From Arthrobacter crystallopoietes (GTDB lineage: Bacteria; Actinomycetota; Actinomycetes; Actinomycetales; Micrococcaceae), in assembly GCF_002849715.1 (NCBI RefSeq), contig NZ_CP018863.1:434001-498000 (forward strand): DNA of 64,000 bases. The letters run 5' to 3'. Of the stretch, positions 7,194 through 16,185 are shown piece by piece. The translations under genes were made by a program, and so were the position numbers. How positions within the stretch are numbered: the first letter of the stretch is position 1; every line of letters begins with the position of its first letter. The notes beneath the pieces are model-generated. The model searched no databases, had not been told where the DNA came from, and saw nothing but the letters and a program-made list of their open reading frames with translations.

Positions 7194-10100
7194 ATGAGCG
7201 TCAAGCTGATCCACCGCCCCGCCCGGACCACACCGCCGGCGCGCACCGTGGAACCCTACGCCCTGGATGCGCCACCGCCGGTCAACGAGGGCCGCAGCGG
7301 CATGAACATGATGTCGCTGGTCCCGCTGCTCGGCGCGGGCGCGTCCATGACGGTCATGATGCTCTTCCGCGGATCGTCCCTGGCCGCCGTCGGTGCGTTG
7401 ATGATGATCGTGACCATCCTGGCCTCCATCGCCATGATGGTCAGCCAAAAAGGAAAGCAGGCCCGGCAGAGCCGCGACCAGCGCGAGTACTACCTGGAAT
7501 ATCTGGAGCGCGCGCGGACCGAACTGCGCACCGATGAGCAGCGGGCCATCAAGGTTGCCCGGGTCAGCAGCCCCCCGCCGTCGGCCTTGTTCGACATCAT
7601 CCGCAATCCCAAACGGATCTGGGAACGCCGCCGGCGCAACGAGGACTTCCTGGACGTACGGATCGGCAGCGGCGAGCGGCGGAACCGGGAGATCCGAGTC
7701 AATGACTCCACTTCCGGCTTACAGCAGACGGACCAGTTCATGACCACCGAACTGCGGATCCTGCGCCAGCGCTTCGAGGCCTCGCCCGAGCTGCCGCTGA
7801 CCATTCCGCTGGACTCGGCCGGCAACGTCAGCCTGGTCGGTTCACGCGAGTTCGCCCTGGCCGTCTGCCGGAACCTGCTGGTGGAGGCCGCCGCGTTCCA
7901 TTCCCCCGAGGACCTGCACATCGCCCTGTCCGTGCCGGAGGACCGGTACGACGACTGGGCCTGGGCTACCTGGCTGCCGCATCTGGCGGACCAGTCGCGG
8001 ACGCACCGCACCGGACCCGTCCGCCGGCTGGCACCCTCGCTGGATGCCCTCTCCGACCTCCTCAAGGACGACCTGCAGAACCGCTCCACCATCGCCGCCG
8101 AGGCGCGCAAGAACTATCTCAAGGGCGGCGTGGGCAATTCCATGCCGCGGCTGCTGATCATCGCCGACACCTACGGCGAGCCGCCGCAGGAACTGGCACT
8201 GCCGGACAAGCTGTCCTCCCCCGGCCAGCTGGGCGCCACGGTCATCTACCTCACCGATAACCGCCGGCATGAACCCGGCGAGGTGAGCATCCGGATCAGC
8301 GAAGCGGCGGCCGGCCCGAGCAGCTTCCTCAGCCAGAACTACCGCGAGGACCCGGTTGACCCGGTGACCGAGGAAGGGCTGCTGGACCAACTGCCGCTGG
8401 CCACCGCGGAGTCGCTGGCCCGCGAGCTGGCGCCGATGCGGCTGTCGCCGGATTCGCTCGAGCACAACAGCGCCGAAAGCTCCGTGGGCTATCTGGAGAT
8501 GCTCGGCCTTTCCCCTCGGCTGGACGCCGCGGACATCCGCAGGCTGTGGCAGCCGCGCAGCGAGATCGATTTCCTGCGCGTCCCGCTCGGTCCGGATGAC
8601 CGGGGCAAGCCGGCCATGCTGGACCTGAAGGAATCCGCGCAGTTCGGCATGGGCCCGCACGGCCTGTGCGTGGGCGCCACGGGTTCGGGCAAGTCGGAGA
8701 TGCTGCGCAGCCTGGTGCTGGGCCTGCTGGCCACCCACTCCCCCGATGTGCTGGCCATGGTGCTGGTGGACTTCAAGGGCGGCGCCACCTTCGCACCGTT
8801 CGAGGGCGCCCCCCAGGTCACCGGCATCATCACCAACCTCTCCGATGACCTGACGCTGATCGAGCGCGTCTACGCCAGCCTGAACGGCGAAATCCTCCGC
8901 CGCCAGGAACTGCTCAAGGCCGCGGGCAACATCGCCAACATCACCGACTACCAGCTGCACCGCCAGGAACGCCTGGCCCGGGGCGAAGAGATGGACCCGC
9001 TGCCGCATCTGGTGGTCATCATCGACGAGTTCGGCGAGCTGCTGACCGCGCGTCCGGACTTCATCGAGCTGTTCCTGTCCATCGGCCGCATCGGCCGGTC
9101 CATCGGCGTGCACCTGCTGCTGAGCAGCCAGCGGATCGAGGGCGGCAAGCTGCGCGGCCTGGACACGTACCTGTCCTACCGGATCGGCCTGCGCACCCTC
9201 TCCGAGTCCGAGTCCCGCACGGTGCTGGACACCCCGGATGCCTTCCATCTGCCGCCGGTCCCCGGTTTCGGCTACCTGAAGGTAGACACCACTACCTACA
9301 CGCGCTTCAAATCCGGTTATGTCTCCGGCCCGGTCGAGGTGGAGGAACCGGAAGAGGAACAGGACGAGTCCGAGGAACTTGTCCTGGCTGTCCCGCGCTA
9401 CGCCGCCGTGCTGGAAGACGCTGCAGCCGGTGCGTCCGGCAGCAAGCCGGCAAAGTCGGGCCTGCGGACCAAAGCTTCGCAGCGCACCACGGGGCCCACC
9501 GTCATGTCCACACTGATGGAAACCCTGCGCACCTTCCCGCGCTCGGTTCAGCCGATCTGGTTGCCGCCGCTGCCGAAGGGCATCGCGCTGGATACCGCGG
9601 CCGGCTCCGCCGCCGCCACCAGCCAGGGCATCCGGCTGGCCAAGGGCGGCAACCTGCGCATCCCCATCGGGCTGCTGGATGATCCGGCCAAGCAGTGGCA
9701 GGGCCTGTGGGAACTGGATCTGAACAATGCCGGCGGCAACGCCATCATTGTCGGCGGGCCCCAGTCGGGCAAGAGCACCGCACTGCGCACCATCGTGTGC
9801 AGCCTGGCCTTGACGCACAGCCCCTCCGAGGTGGGTATCTACGCCGTTGATCTGCTGGGCAGCGGCCTGTTGCCCTTGGAGGGACTGCCGCACGTGGGCG
9901 GCGTGGCGGTGCGCACCAACCGCGAAGTGGTACGCCGCACCATCGAGGAGATCGCGGGCATGCTGGACACCCGCGAGCAGTTGTTCGAGCGGTACCAGAT
10001 CGATTCGCTGCAGACGCTGCGCCGGATGTGTGCCCAGGGCATGATTCCGGAACTGGCCAGTGCGGACATCGTGCTGGTGCTGGACGGCTACGGCCAGCTG

Positions 10101-11219
10101 AGCGACGAGTTCGACGACGTCGAAAAGAAGGTGCACTCGATCATCTCCCGCGGCGGCGGCTACGGAATCCACATGATCGTGACTTCCACCCGCACCAACG
10201 AGGTCCGCATTGCGCAGCAGAGCTTCTTCGGCAACCGCATCGAGCTGCGCCTGGGCGATCCGGCGGAATCGAACTTCGGCCGCAAGCTTGCCGAGTCCAT
10301 CAGCGCGGACCGGCCGGGCCGCGGCCTGATGGAGCAGAAGCTCATCGGCCACATCGCCCTGCCCCGGATCGATTCCGAGCCGGATCCGGACACCGCGGTC
10401 CAGGGCATGCGGGATTTGGTCGCCGCCGTCGCGGCCTCCACGGATGACCGCGCCATGCAGGTGCGTGTCCTCCCGCCGCTGGTCGGGGCGGATACGGCTG
10501 TGACCCCGGCCCGGCAGGGCCGGATCCCGCTGGGCCTTCGCGAGACGGATCTGGGCACCGAGCATCTGGACATGCACGTCAAGGACCGGCACCTCGTGGT
10601 ACTCGGCGACGACGGCGCCGGCAAGACCAACGTGATGCGCTCGGTGATCCGGCGGCTGGCCGAACAGCACACACCGGAAAACCTGGTCTTCGCGGTCTTC
10701 GACCCCCGGCGCGGCCTGGCCGACGAGGTGCCCGAGGAGTACCTGGGCGGCTATGCCACCAGCCCCGCACTGGCCGAACAGCTGGCCGGGGCCGTGGCTT
10801 CGGAGCTGGACAAACGGGTCAACGGAAACAACGACGGCGGTGCCAACAACGGCGGGAATCCTCCGCGCGTTGTGCTCATCATCGACGACTACGACATTCT
10901 CACCGCGGGCGGCTCCTCCCCCTTGAGCCGGCTGACGCCCTACCTGCCGCTGGGACCCGAGATCGGCCTGCACGCGGTGCTCTCGCGCCGGGTACGCGGT
11001 GCCAGCCGCGGCATGTACGAGGCCTTCTTTATGTCGCTGCGCGATTCGGGCAGCACCGGCATCCTGATGTCGGGCGACCGCGGCGAGGGCGCGCTGCTCA
11101 ACGGCATCCGTGCAAGGGCGCTGCCGCCCGGCCGGGCGCAGCTGGTGCAGTCCGGCAAGCCCGTGAACACCGTTCAGCTGTACTACAACGCAACGGAGGC
11201 CGATACCGATGAGCAGTGA
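7194..11219 (+). CDS. eccC: Type VII secretion ATPase EccC (three FtsK/SpoIIIE domains)
   Basis: 1341 aa from the ATG at 7194, one base after the preceding stop; an in-frame extension upstream overlaps the ATPase gene and is rejected. Two transmembrane helices lie at about residues 40-85. Three P-loop ATPase domains follow, with Walker A motifs GATGSGKSE (about 492), GGPQSGKST (about 852) and GDDGAGKTN (about 1137). Their Walker B-like strands are VVIIDEFGE, IVLVLDGYGQ and VVLIIDDYD, so only the first domain keeps a clear DE pair. Domain 1 also has the conserved LLSSQR sensor-like strand. As one chain it resembles EccC/EssC rather than split EccCa/EccCb. It drives substrate export. There is no N-terminal FHA domain, unlike firmicute EssC. 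Confidence 0.95.
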   Translation: MSVKLIHRPARTTPPARTVEPYALDAPPPVNEGRSGMNMMSLVPLLGAGASMTVMMLFRGSSLAAVGALMMIVTILASIAMMVSQKGKQARQSRDQREYYLEYLERARTELRTDEQRAIKVARVSSPPPSALFDIIRNPKRIWERRRRNEDFLDVRIGSGERRNREIRVNDSTSGLQQTDQFMTTELRILRQRFEASPELPLTIPLDSAGNVSLVGSREFALAVCRNLLVEAAAFHSPEDLHIALSVPEDRYDDWAWATWLPHLADQSRTHRTGPVRRLAPSLDALSDLLKDDLQNRSTIAAEARKNYLKGGVGNSMPRLLIIADTYGEPPQELALPDKLSSPGQLGATVIYLTDNRRHEPGEVSIRISEAAAGPSSFLSQNYREDPVDPVTEEGLLDQLPLATAESLARELAPMRLSPDSLEHNSAESSVGYLEMLGLSPRLDAADIRRLWQPRSEIDFLRVPLGPDDRGKPAMLDLKESAQFGMGPHGLCVGATGSGKSEMLRSLVLGLLATHSPDVLAMVLVDFKGGATFAPFEGAPQVTGIITNLSDDLTLIERVYASLNGEILRRQELLKAAGNIANITDYQLHRQERLARGEEMDPLPHLVVIIDEFGELLTARPDFIELFLSIGRIGRSIGVHLLLSSQRIEGGKLRGLDTYLSYRIGLRTLSESESRTVLDTPDAFHLPPVPGFGYLKVDTTTYTRFKSGYVSGPVEVEEPEEEQDESEELVLAVPRYAAVLEDAAAGASGSKPAKSGLRTKASQRTTGPTVMSTLMETLRTFPRSVQPIWLPPLPKGIALDTAAGSAAATSQGIRLAKGGNLRIPIGLLDDPAKQWQGLWELDLNNAGGNAIIVGGPQSGKSTALRTIVCSLALTHSPSEVGIYAVDLLGSGLLPLEGLPHVGGVAVRTNREVVRRTIEEIAGMLDTREQLFERYQIDSLQTLRRMCAQGMIPELASADIVLVLDGYGQLSDEFDDVEKKVHSIISRGGGYGIHMIVTSTRTNEVRIAQQSFFGNRIELRLGDPAESNFGRKLAESISADRPGRGLMEQKLIGHIALPRIDSEPDPDTAVQGMRDLVAAVAASTDDRAMQVRVLPPLVGADTAVTPARQGRIPLGLRETDLGTEHLDMHVKDRHLVVLGDDGAGKTNVMRSVIRRLAEQHTPENLVFAVFDPRRGLADEVPEEYLGGYATSPALAEQLAGAVASELDKRVNGNNDGGANNGGNPPRVVLIIDDYDILTAGGSSPLSRLTPYLPLGPEIGLHAVLSRRVRGASRGMYEAFFMSLRDSGSTGILMSGDRGEGALLNGIRARALPPGRAQLVQSGKPVNTVQLYYNATEADTDEQ

Positions 11220-11628
11220 CTGGACCGTCATCAGCCTGCGGGAACCGGACCAGCGCACCGTGGTCGAGGCCCTGGTCGCCACCGTGCCGGAGCTCAATGT
11301 CAGGGAAACCGCGGAGAACTCCCTGCTGGAACTCTTCAACGACGACGGCGAGGTCGAGCTGGTGCTTGAGCTGCCGCGGCTGGTCCGTGTCCCGCAGGAG
11401 GTGCAGCGGCTGCTCGCCGGCGCGGAAGTCTCCGCCGTGCCCGGCGTCCGGGTGCCGGCCGTCTTCGCCCCCGGCACCGGAGATCCCGCCGCCGAACCGC
11501 TCTGGTGGCAGGACATCCACGTCCGCGACGGGATCCCCCACGCTGCGGCCAGGGCCGACGCCCTCTGCCACGCCCTTGCCCGCCGGTGCGAGGGCGCCGT
11601 CGTCGTTCCCGGGATGGTGCAGCCGTGA
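11209..11628 (+). CDS. Type VII locus accessory protein, unknown function
   Basis: 139 aa, starting inside the last codons of eccC (11-base overlap), so translationally coupled. No transmembrane segment or signal peptide. Acidic, with two halves: an alpha/beta start (DWTVISLREP) and a C-terminal helical part holding LWWQDIHVRDG. I do not recognise a family with confidence. Position between eccC and the 332-aa protein, with overlaps on both sides, implies a role with the secretion ATPase or a substrate, possibly as a cytosolic chaperone. Confidence 0.75.
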   Translation: MSSDWTVISLREPDQRTVVEALVATVPELNVRETAENSLLELFNDDGEVELVLELPRLVRVPQEVQRLLAGAEVSAVPGVRVPAVFAPGTGDPAAEPLWWQDIHVRDGIPHAAARADALCHALARRCEGAVVVPGMVQP

Positions 11629-12623
11629 GCCACGCTTCCGCCTTCGACTTCAGCAGTGCCGCCACCGGGGTCCTTTTCCAGGACAAACCCGTCACCTACC
11701 TCTCGCCCTGGATCGCCAAGTCGCACGCGGCAGCCCAGGAAGACGGACGGCGCTTCGCCGTGCTGACACCGGGTACCGCCGCGATCAGCCTGCCCTTGAG
11801 CATGCTGCTCGCGGAACCGGGCTGCCAATGGCTGGCCACCAGCGCGGACGGCACGTTCTTTGACGGCTTCACCGGCCGGGTCCACGAATGGAACGGCGAG
11901 GTCTTCGAACCGCTGGACGAGCTCGCCGAGGACTTCCTGCTGACCCCGCGCACGCCCGGCGGACTGCTCCATGTCCGGGCGGAGACCATGCACCCGGCAA
12001 GCCTTGGCACCCGCATCGGGGAGTTCACCGGGCAGCTGTTCACCGAACTCACCGGCCACCCGCCCGTCGGCTGGGGCCGGGCCGAACCGGTCAGTGAGCC
12101 ATGGGACACCGCGGCGATCACGGCCCACTGCTATGACCGGGCACCGGAAACCTCCGTGCTGGTTGCCGTGGGACAGCCGCGGGTGGGGACGGCGGCAGCG
12201 GCGATCGCCGTCGTCACGGTGGAACGATCCGCGGCCGGGGTACACGAAAGCGTGGAGCTTCTGGCGGAAAGCACAGATCCGCTGGACCCTGACCAGCTGG
12301 ACGCCTTTGCCGCACGCATGCACCGCAGCCACGCCCGCACCGCCGTCCTGGGCCACGCCGTCGGCTTCAGCAATCTTGTCCGCCCGGCGCGTTTCACTGG
12401 CATGTCCGTTCCGGCCTGTGCGTTCTTCGGATCGGAGGCGCTGCGGGACTTCGGTGCCCGGCAGGCGCTGGCAGCCGCGGGGCCGCGCGCACGGCTGATC
12501 GGAGTTCCGCCGGTGCAGTCCCTGGCGGTGAATTACGCGCAGGAACCCGCCCCGGAGGAGAAGCACCCGCTGGAAGCCTGGGCGGAACTTGCGGGCAAAC
12601 TTTCCGGCCAGCTGCCCGGCTGA
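11625..12623 (+). CDS. Type VII locus accessory protein (DUF6177-like)
   Basis: 332 aa from the GTG at 11625, which overlaps the previous stop (GTGA); the longer in-frame reading upstream is a shadow of the preceding gene. A soluble alpha/beta protein with VLTPGTAAISLPLSMLL near residue 50 and RARLIGVPPVQSLAV near the end. It resembles DUF6177 proteins that I associate with actinobacterial type VII loci, but this is from memory. It closes the plus-strand arm. Function unknown; conserved linkage suggests a cytosolic factor in substrate selection or assembly. Confidence 0.75.
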   Translation: MSHASAFDFSSAATGVLFQDKPVTYLSPWIAKSHAAAQEDGRRFAVLTPGTAAISLPLSMLLAEPGCQWLATSADGTFFDGFTGRVHEWNGEVFEPLDELAEDFLLTPRTPGGLLHVRAETMHPASLGTRIGEFTGQLFTELTGHPPVGWGRAEPVSEPWDTAAITAHCYDRAPETSVLVAVGQPRVGTAAAAIAVVTVERSAAGVHESVELLAESTDPLDPDQLDAFAARMHRSHARTAVLGHAVGFSNLVRPARFTGMSVPACAFFGSEALRDFGARQALAAAGPRARLIGVPPVQSLAVNYAQEPAPEEKHPLEAWAELAGKLSGQLPG

Positions 12624-12683
12624 GGCCCGGACTTAGGACCCCACCGGCCAGTGGGTTGGAATACCGGGCCTGCCGGTGATGTT

Positions 12684-13718
12684 ATGAGCTCTGTGTCAAC
12701 TAACGACGGCGATCCAGCCTCCCCTCCCCGCCAGCAGCTCACCGCCGTCGCCCCGGATGTGGATGCCACGGCGGAGGCGGATGTTGTAGCAGCCGGCACC
12801 GCGGGCAGGAAACCGCGCAGCGAACACAGCACGGGCCTGATCTTCGGGCTGGCTGCCTACGGGCTGTGGGGCATGCTGCCGCTCTACTTCGCCATCCTGG
12901 AACCGGCCGGTCCGCTGGAGATCGTGGCCAACCGGGTTATCTGGTCGCTGCTGTTCTGTGTGCTGCTGATGACGGCCATGCGCAGCTGGCGCCCGTTCAA
13001 GGCAGCGCTTGTGGACAAGCGCATCCTGGGCACGCTTTCACTGGCAGCGGCGCTCATCGCCGTCAACTGGCTGACCTATACCGTTGCCGTACTCAGCGAA
13101 CGAACGGTGGAGGCCTCGCTGGGCTATTTCATCAACCCGCTGATTTCCGTCCTGCTTGGTGTCCTCATCCTGAAAGAACGGCTCCGGCGTGCCCAATGGG
13201 CTGCACTGGCCGTAGCGTTCATCGCCGTCCTGGTGCTGGCGTTCGGTTACGGCAACGTGCCCTGGCTGTCACTGGTCCTGGCGTTCAGTTTCGGCTTCTA
13301 CGGCCTGGTCAAGAAGAATGTCGGGTCCAAGGTGGATGCCGTCTCGAGCCTGAGTGTGGAGACCTTGGTGCTGACTCCCCTGGCCGGAGCCGTGATGGCG
13401 GTGCTGATGGTCCAGGGCCAGGCAACGCTGCTCGACAACGGGCCCGGGCATTTCTGGCTGATGGCTGCCGGCGGACTCATCACCGCGCTGCCCTTGCTGT
13501 TCTTCGGCGCTGCGGCCCGGCGCCTGCCGCTGAGCATGGTGGGCATGCTGCAGTATCTGGCCCCGTTGCTCCAGTTCATCCTCGCGCTGGCCGTCTTCCA
13601 CGAACCGATGCCGCTGGAACGGTGGATCGGGTTCGGCCTGATCTGGCTGTCCCTGATCATCCTGACCACCGACATGCTCGCCTCCTACCGCAAGCTGCCC
13701 CAACCGGCAGCCGCCTGA
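12684..13718 (+). CDS. rarD: EamA-family permease RarD-like
   Basis: 344 aa from ATG 12684; a GTG at 12651 would add 11 residues. After a 50-residue polar N-terminus come about ten transmembrane helices in two EamA repeats. The segment GLAAYGLWGMLPLYFAIL and the following EIVANRVIWS are characteristic of RarD, as is GYFINPLISVLLG. RarD proteins belong to the drug/metabolite transporter superfamily; the substrate is not established. It is 61 bases after the type VII operon and converges on the universal stress protein gene 6 bases away. Unrelated in function to its neighbours as far as can be seen. Confidence 0.88.
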   Translation: MSSVSTNDGDPASPPRQQLTAVAPDVDATAEADVVAAGTAGRKPRSEHSTGLIFGLAAYGLWGMLPLYFAILEPAGPLEIVANRVIWSLLFCVLLMTAMRSWRPFKAALVDKRILGTLSLAAALIAVNWLTYTVAVLSERTVEASLGYFINPLISVLLGVLILKERLRRAQWAALAVAFIAVLVLAFGYGNVPWLSLVLAFSFGFYGLVKKNVGSKVDAVSSLSVETLVLTPLAGAVMAVLMVQGQATLLDNGPGHFWLMAAGGLITALPLLFFGAAARRLPLSMVGMLQYLAPLLQFILALAVFHEPMPLERWIGFGLIWLSLIILTTDMLASYRKLPQPAAA

Positions 13719-13723
13719 ACCGG

Positions 13724-14611
13724 TCAGACGTGGCCGGGCGCATCCAGTCCGTGCACGCCCTCCTGCGGTACCACGACCATGGGCACGGGCAGTGCCCGGA
13801 GCACTTTCAGCGCCGTGCTGCCCAGGAACAGCCGGTTGCGCTGGGCAAGCCGGCTTGAGCCGATGATCACCAGTTCGCCGTCGTCCCAGTCCAGGCTGTC
13901 GATGGCCTCTTCAATGGTCCGTCCGTGGGCCACGGTCACGGTTGCAGTTCCGTCGAGCGCATTCGTGGCGGCTTCCGACAGAACGGAGTTGGCGTGCAGA
14001 TGGGCCTGGTGGATCGCCTCACCGGAGTCCGAGCGTTCGTGCGTGTCCAAGGCGACGAGCGAGACCAGCCGCAGCGGCAGTCCGCGGCGGCCTGCCGCCC
14101 GCAGTGCCACATCCCGTGCCGTCTGGGCGCCCTGCCGCTCGCCGATGAAGGCCGTCAACCGGGTCAGCGGCCCCTTCCGCTGGTAGCCGCGCGGCGCAAG
14201 GGCCACGGGCACCGGCGAGGCATGCAGCAAGGCGTTGGCGACACTGCCTACCGAGAACCGCTTGAACAGCCCGTTGGAGGCGGCACCGATGACGATCAGC
14301 GCGGCCGATTGCGTAGTGGCTGTCTCGATCAGGCCTTCGGCGAAGGAGTCCGAGTCCACCACCCGGAATTCGGCGTCGATATCGGAAGGCACGAGTTTCA
14401 GCGCTTCGCGGCGCGCAGTCAGCACCTCCTGCTCGCCGGCGCTGACGCGCTTGCCCTGCGGATTGACGGCCACATAGGGCGCGTTCTCCGGCACCACGTA
14501 GACGATCTCCAGCCCGGTCCCCTGTGCCCGCGCTATGGCTACCGCCAGCGCGATGGCATCGGCGCCCCGGTCATCCGGCTGGTACCCCACGACATATCGC
14601 ATCCGTTCCAC
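13724..14611 (-). CDS. Tandem universal stress protein
   Basis: 295 aa, two UspA domains (about 1-145 and 155-295). Each ends with an ATP-binding style loop: VIGAASNGLFKRFSVGS near 115 and IIGSSRLAQRNRLFLGS near 260, followed by the PVPV and PVPMVVVP strands. A start three codons downstream (MRYVVGYQP) is also possible. Cytosolic nucleotide-binding stress proteins of this kind are common in several copies in actinobacteria and are often induced under stasis or hypoxia. Transcribed alone; a terminator hairpin lies between it and gabT upstream. Confidence 0.9.
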   Translation of the reverse strand: MERMRYVVGYQPDDRGADAIALAVAIARAQGTGLEIVYVVPENAPYVAVNPQGKRVSAGEQEVLTARREALKLVPSDIDAEFRVVDSDSFAEGLIETATTQSAALIVIGAASNGLFKRFSVGSVANALLHASPVPVALAPRGYQRKGPLTRLTAFIGERQGAQTARDVALRAAGRRGLPLRLVSLVALDTHERSDSGEAIHQAHLHANSVLSEAATNALDGTATVTVAHGRTIEEAIDSLDWDDGELVIIGSSRLAQRNRLFLGSTALKVLRALPVPMVVVPQEGVHGLDAPGHV

Positions 14612-14701
14612 CCTCCACCGCCACGGCGGTCACCGCATGAGCATTATGAGGCGACTCTACCGTGAGGCAGGACACATTTCACCAGCCGGTTTCCGGAAGC
14701 A

Positions 14702-14745
14702 CCGAGGGGACAGGGCCCGGCAAAGGCCGGATCCTGTCCCCTCGG
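14702..14745 (-). terminator. Hairpin downstream of gabT
   Basis: Perfect 13-base inverted repeat CCGAGGGGACAGG (14702-14714) and CCTGTCCCCTCGG (14733-14745), with a second nested GGCC pairing in the loop. It lies 17 bases after the gabT stop and before the stress-protein gene. There is no U-tract, which is common for actinobacterial terminators. Confidence 0.7.
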
Positions 14746-14761
14746 ATAAGTACGCTGGACG

Positions 14762-16141
14762 TCAGGCAGCGGCTGCGCGGATGGCGCCTTCGAGCACGTC
14801 GAGGGCATCCGCCAGCAGGTCGTCGCCGATGACCAGCGGCGGCAGGAGACGGACCACGTTGCCGTAGGTGCCGCAGGTCAGGATGATGACGCCTTCCTTC
14901 AGGCAGGCGGCGGAAATCGCCTTGGTTGCCTCGGCGTTCGGGGCCTTGGTGGTCGCGGCGGTACCCGGCTGCACGAATTCCAGCGCCAGCATGGCTCCGC
15001 GGCCGCGCACCTCGCCGATGATGTCCACCTCGGCCGCCAGCTTCTCCAGCCGGGCACGCACCTGGGACTCGATTGAGCGCGCCCGGGCGTTCAGGTCCTG
15101 GTCCTTCATCGTTTCGATGGCAGCCAGTGCGCCGGCGCAGGCCACCGGGTTGCCGCCGTAGGTGCCGCCCAGCCCGCCGGCATGCACGGCGTCCATCAGC
15201 TCCGCACGCCCAGTGATCGCGGACAGCGGCATGCCGCCGGCGATCCCCTTGGCCATGGTGATGATGTCCGGGACAATACCCTCGTGGTCGGAGGCGAACC
15301 ACTCACCGGTGCGGCAGAAGCCGGCCTGGACCTCGTCCGCGATGAAGACGACGCCCTTGTCCTTGGCCCACGCGGCCAGCGCCGGCAGGAAACCTTCGGC
15401 CGGGACGATGAAGCCGCCCTCGCCCTGGATCGGCTCGATCAGGATCGCGGCGACGTTTTCGGCGCCGATCTGCTTCTCGATCATGGTGATCGCGCGGCGG
15501 GCCGCGTCCTCGCCCTTGATCTCGGCTTCCTCTCGGAAGGGGTAGCTCATCGGCACGCGGTAGATCTCCGGTGCAAACGGGCCGAAGCTGCCGGCCGGGC
15601 TGGACTTGTAGGGGTTGGCCTTCGCCGTCAGCCCCATGGTGAGGTTGGTGCGGCCGTGGTAGGCGTGGTCAAAGGCGACGACGGCGGTGCGTCCGGTAGC
15701 AACGCGGGCCACCTTGACGGCGTTTTCAACGGCTTCGGCACCGGAGTTGAACAGTACGGTGCGCTTGTCGTGGTCGCCCGGGGTCAGCTCGTTCAGCTGC
15801 TCGGCAACCGCGATGTAACCCTCATACGGGCTGACCATGAAGCAGGTGTGCGTGAAGTGCTCCACCTGTTCCTTGACCGCGCCGACGACGGCGGGATCGG
15901 ACGCGCCGACGCTGGTCACGGCGATACCCGAGCCCAGGTCGATGAAGGAGTTGCCGTCGACGTCCTGGACGATGCCGCCATCGGCGTCGGCCACGTAGAC
16001 CGGCACGCTGGAGGCGACGCCGCCGGCCACGACCTTGGCACGGCGGGCCGCGAGTTCAACGGACTTGGGTCCGGGGAAGTCGCCGAGGATCTTGCGCTTC
16101 TGCTCGAGCCGGAACTGGGGCTCGGTAGCCTGAGTGGTCAT
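14762..16141 (-). CDS. gabT: 4-aminobutyrate transaminase
   Basis: 459 aa, class III PLP-dependent aminotransferase. Visible motifs: substrate loop DLGSGIAVTSVGAS, FNSGAEAVENAVK (PLP phosphate binding), AFDHAYHGRT, IFIADEVQ-like VVFIADEVQAGFCRTG with the PLP aspartate, and ITMAKGIAGG with the Schiff-base lysine near residue 297. The IAVTSVGA/HTCFMV set matches actinobacterial GabT. It converts GABA and 2-oxoglutarate to succinate semialdehyde and glutamate. It lies 44 bases after the aldehyde dehydrogenase gene on the same strand, which suggests a putrescine/4-aminobutyraldehyde to GABA to succinate semialdehyde route. A succinate-semialdehyde dehydrogenase is not in the window. Confidence 0.93.
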   Translation of the reverse strand: MTTQATEPQFRLEQKRKILGDFPGPKSVELAARRAKVVAGGVASSVPVYVADADGGIVQDVDGNSFIDLGSGIAVTSVGASDPAVVGAVKEQVEHFTHTCFMVSPYEGYIAVAEQLNELTPGDHDKRTVLFNSGAEAVENAVKVARVATGRTAVVAFDHAYHGRTNLTMGLTAKANPYKSSPAGSFGPFAPEIYRVPMSYPFREEAEIKGEDAARRAITMIEKQIGAENVAAILIEPIQGEGGFIVPAEGFLPALAAWAKDKGVVFIADEVQAGFCRTGEWFASDHEGIVPDIITMAKGIAGGMPLSAITGRAELMDAVHAGGLGGTYGGNPVACAGALAAIETMKDQDLNARARSIESQVRARLEKLAAEVDIIGEVRGRGAMLALEFVQPGTAATTKAPNAEATKAISAACLKEGVIILTCGTYGNVVRLLPPLVIGDDLLADALDVLEGAIRAAAA

Positions 16142-16185
16142 TTCTTAGCCTTTCAACTGGTTCAGGTAGGTAGGTTAGTGCAGGC

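Noticed and set aside
7842..12566. A 1574-codon open frame on the minus strand across eccC and its neighbours.
   Set aside because: It is antisense to eccC, which has three clear ATPase motifs. Long antisense frames are expected in very GC-rich DNA, and its translation is low-complexity Gly/Arg/Gln/His with no domain.
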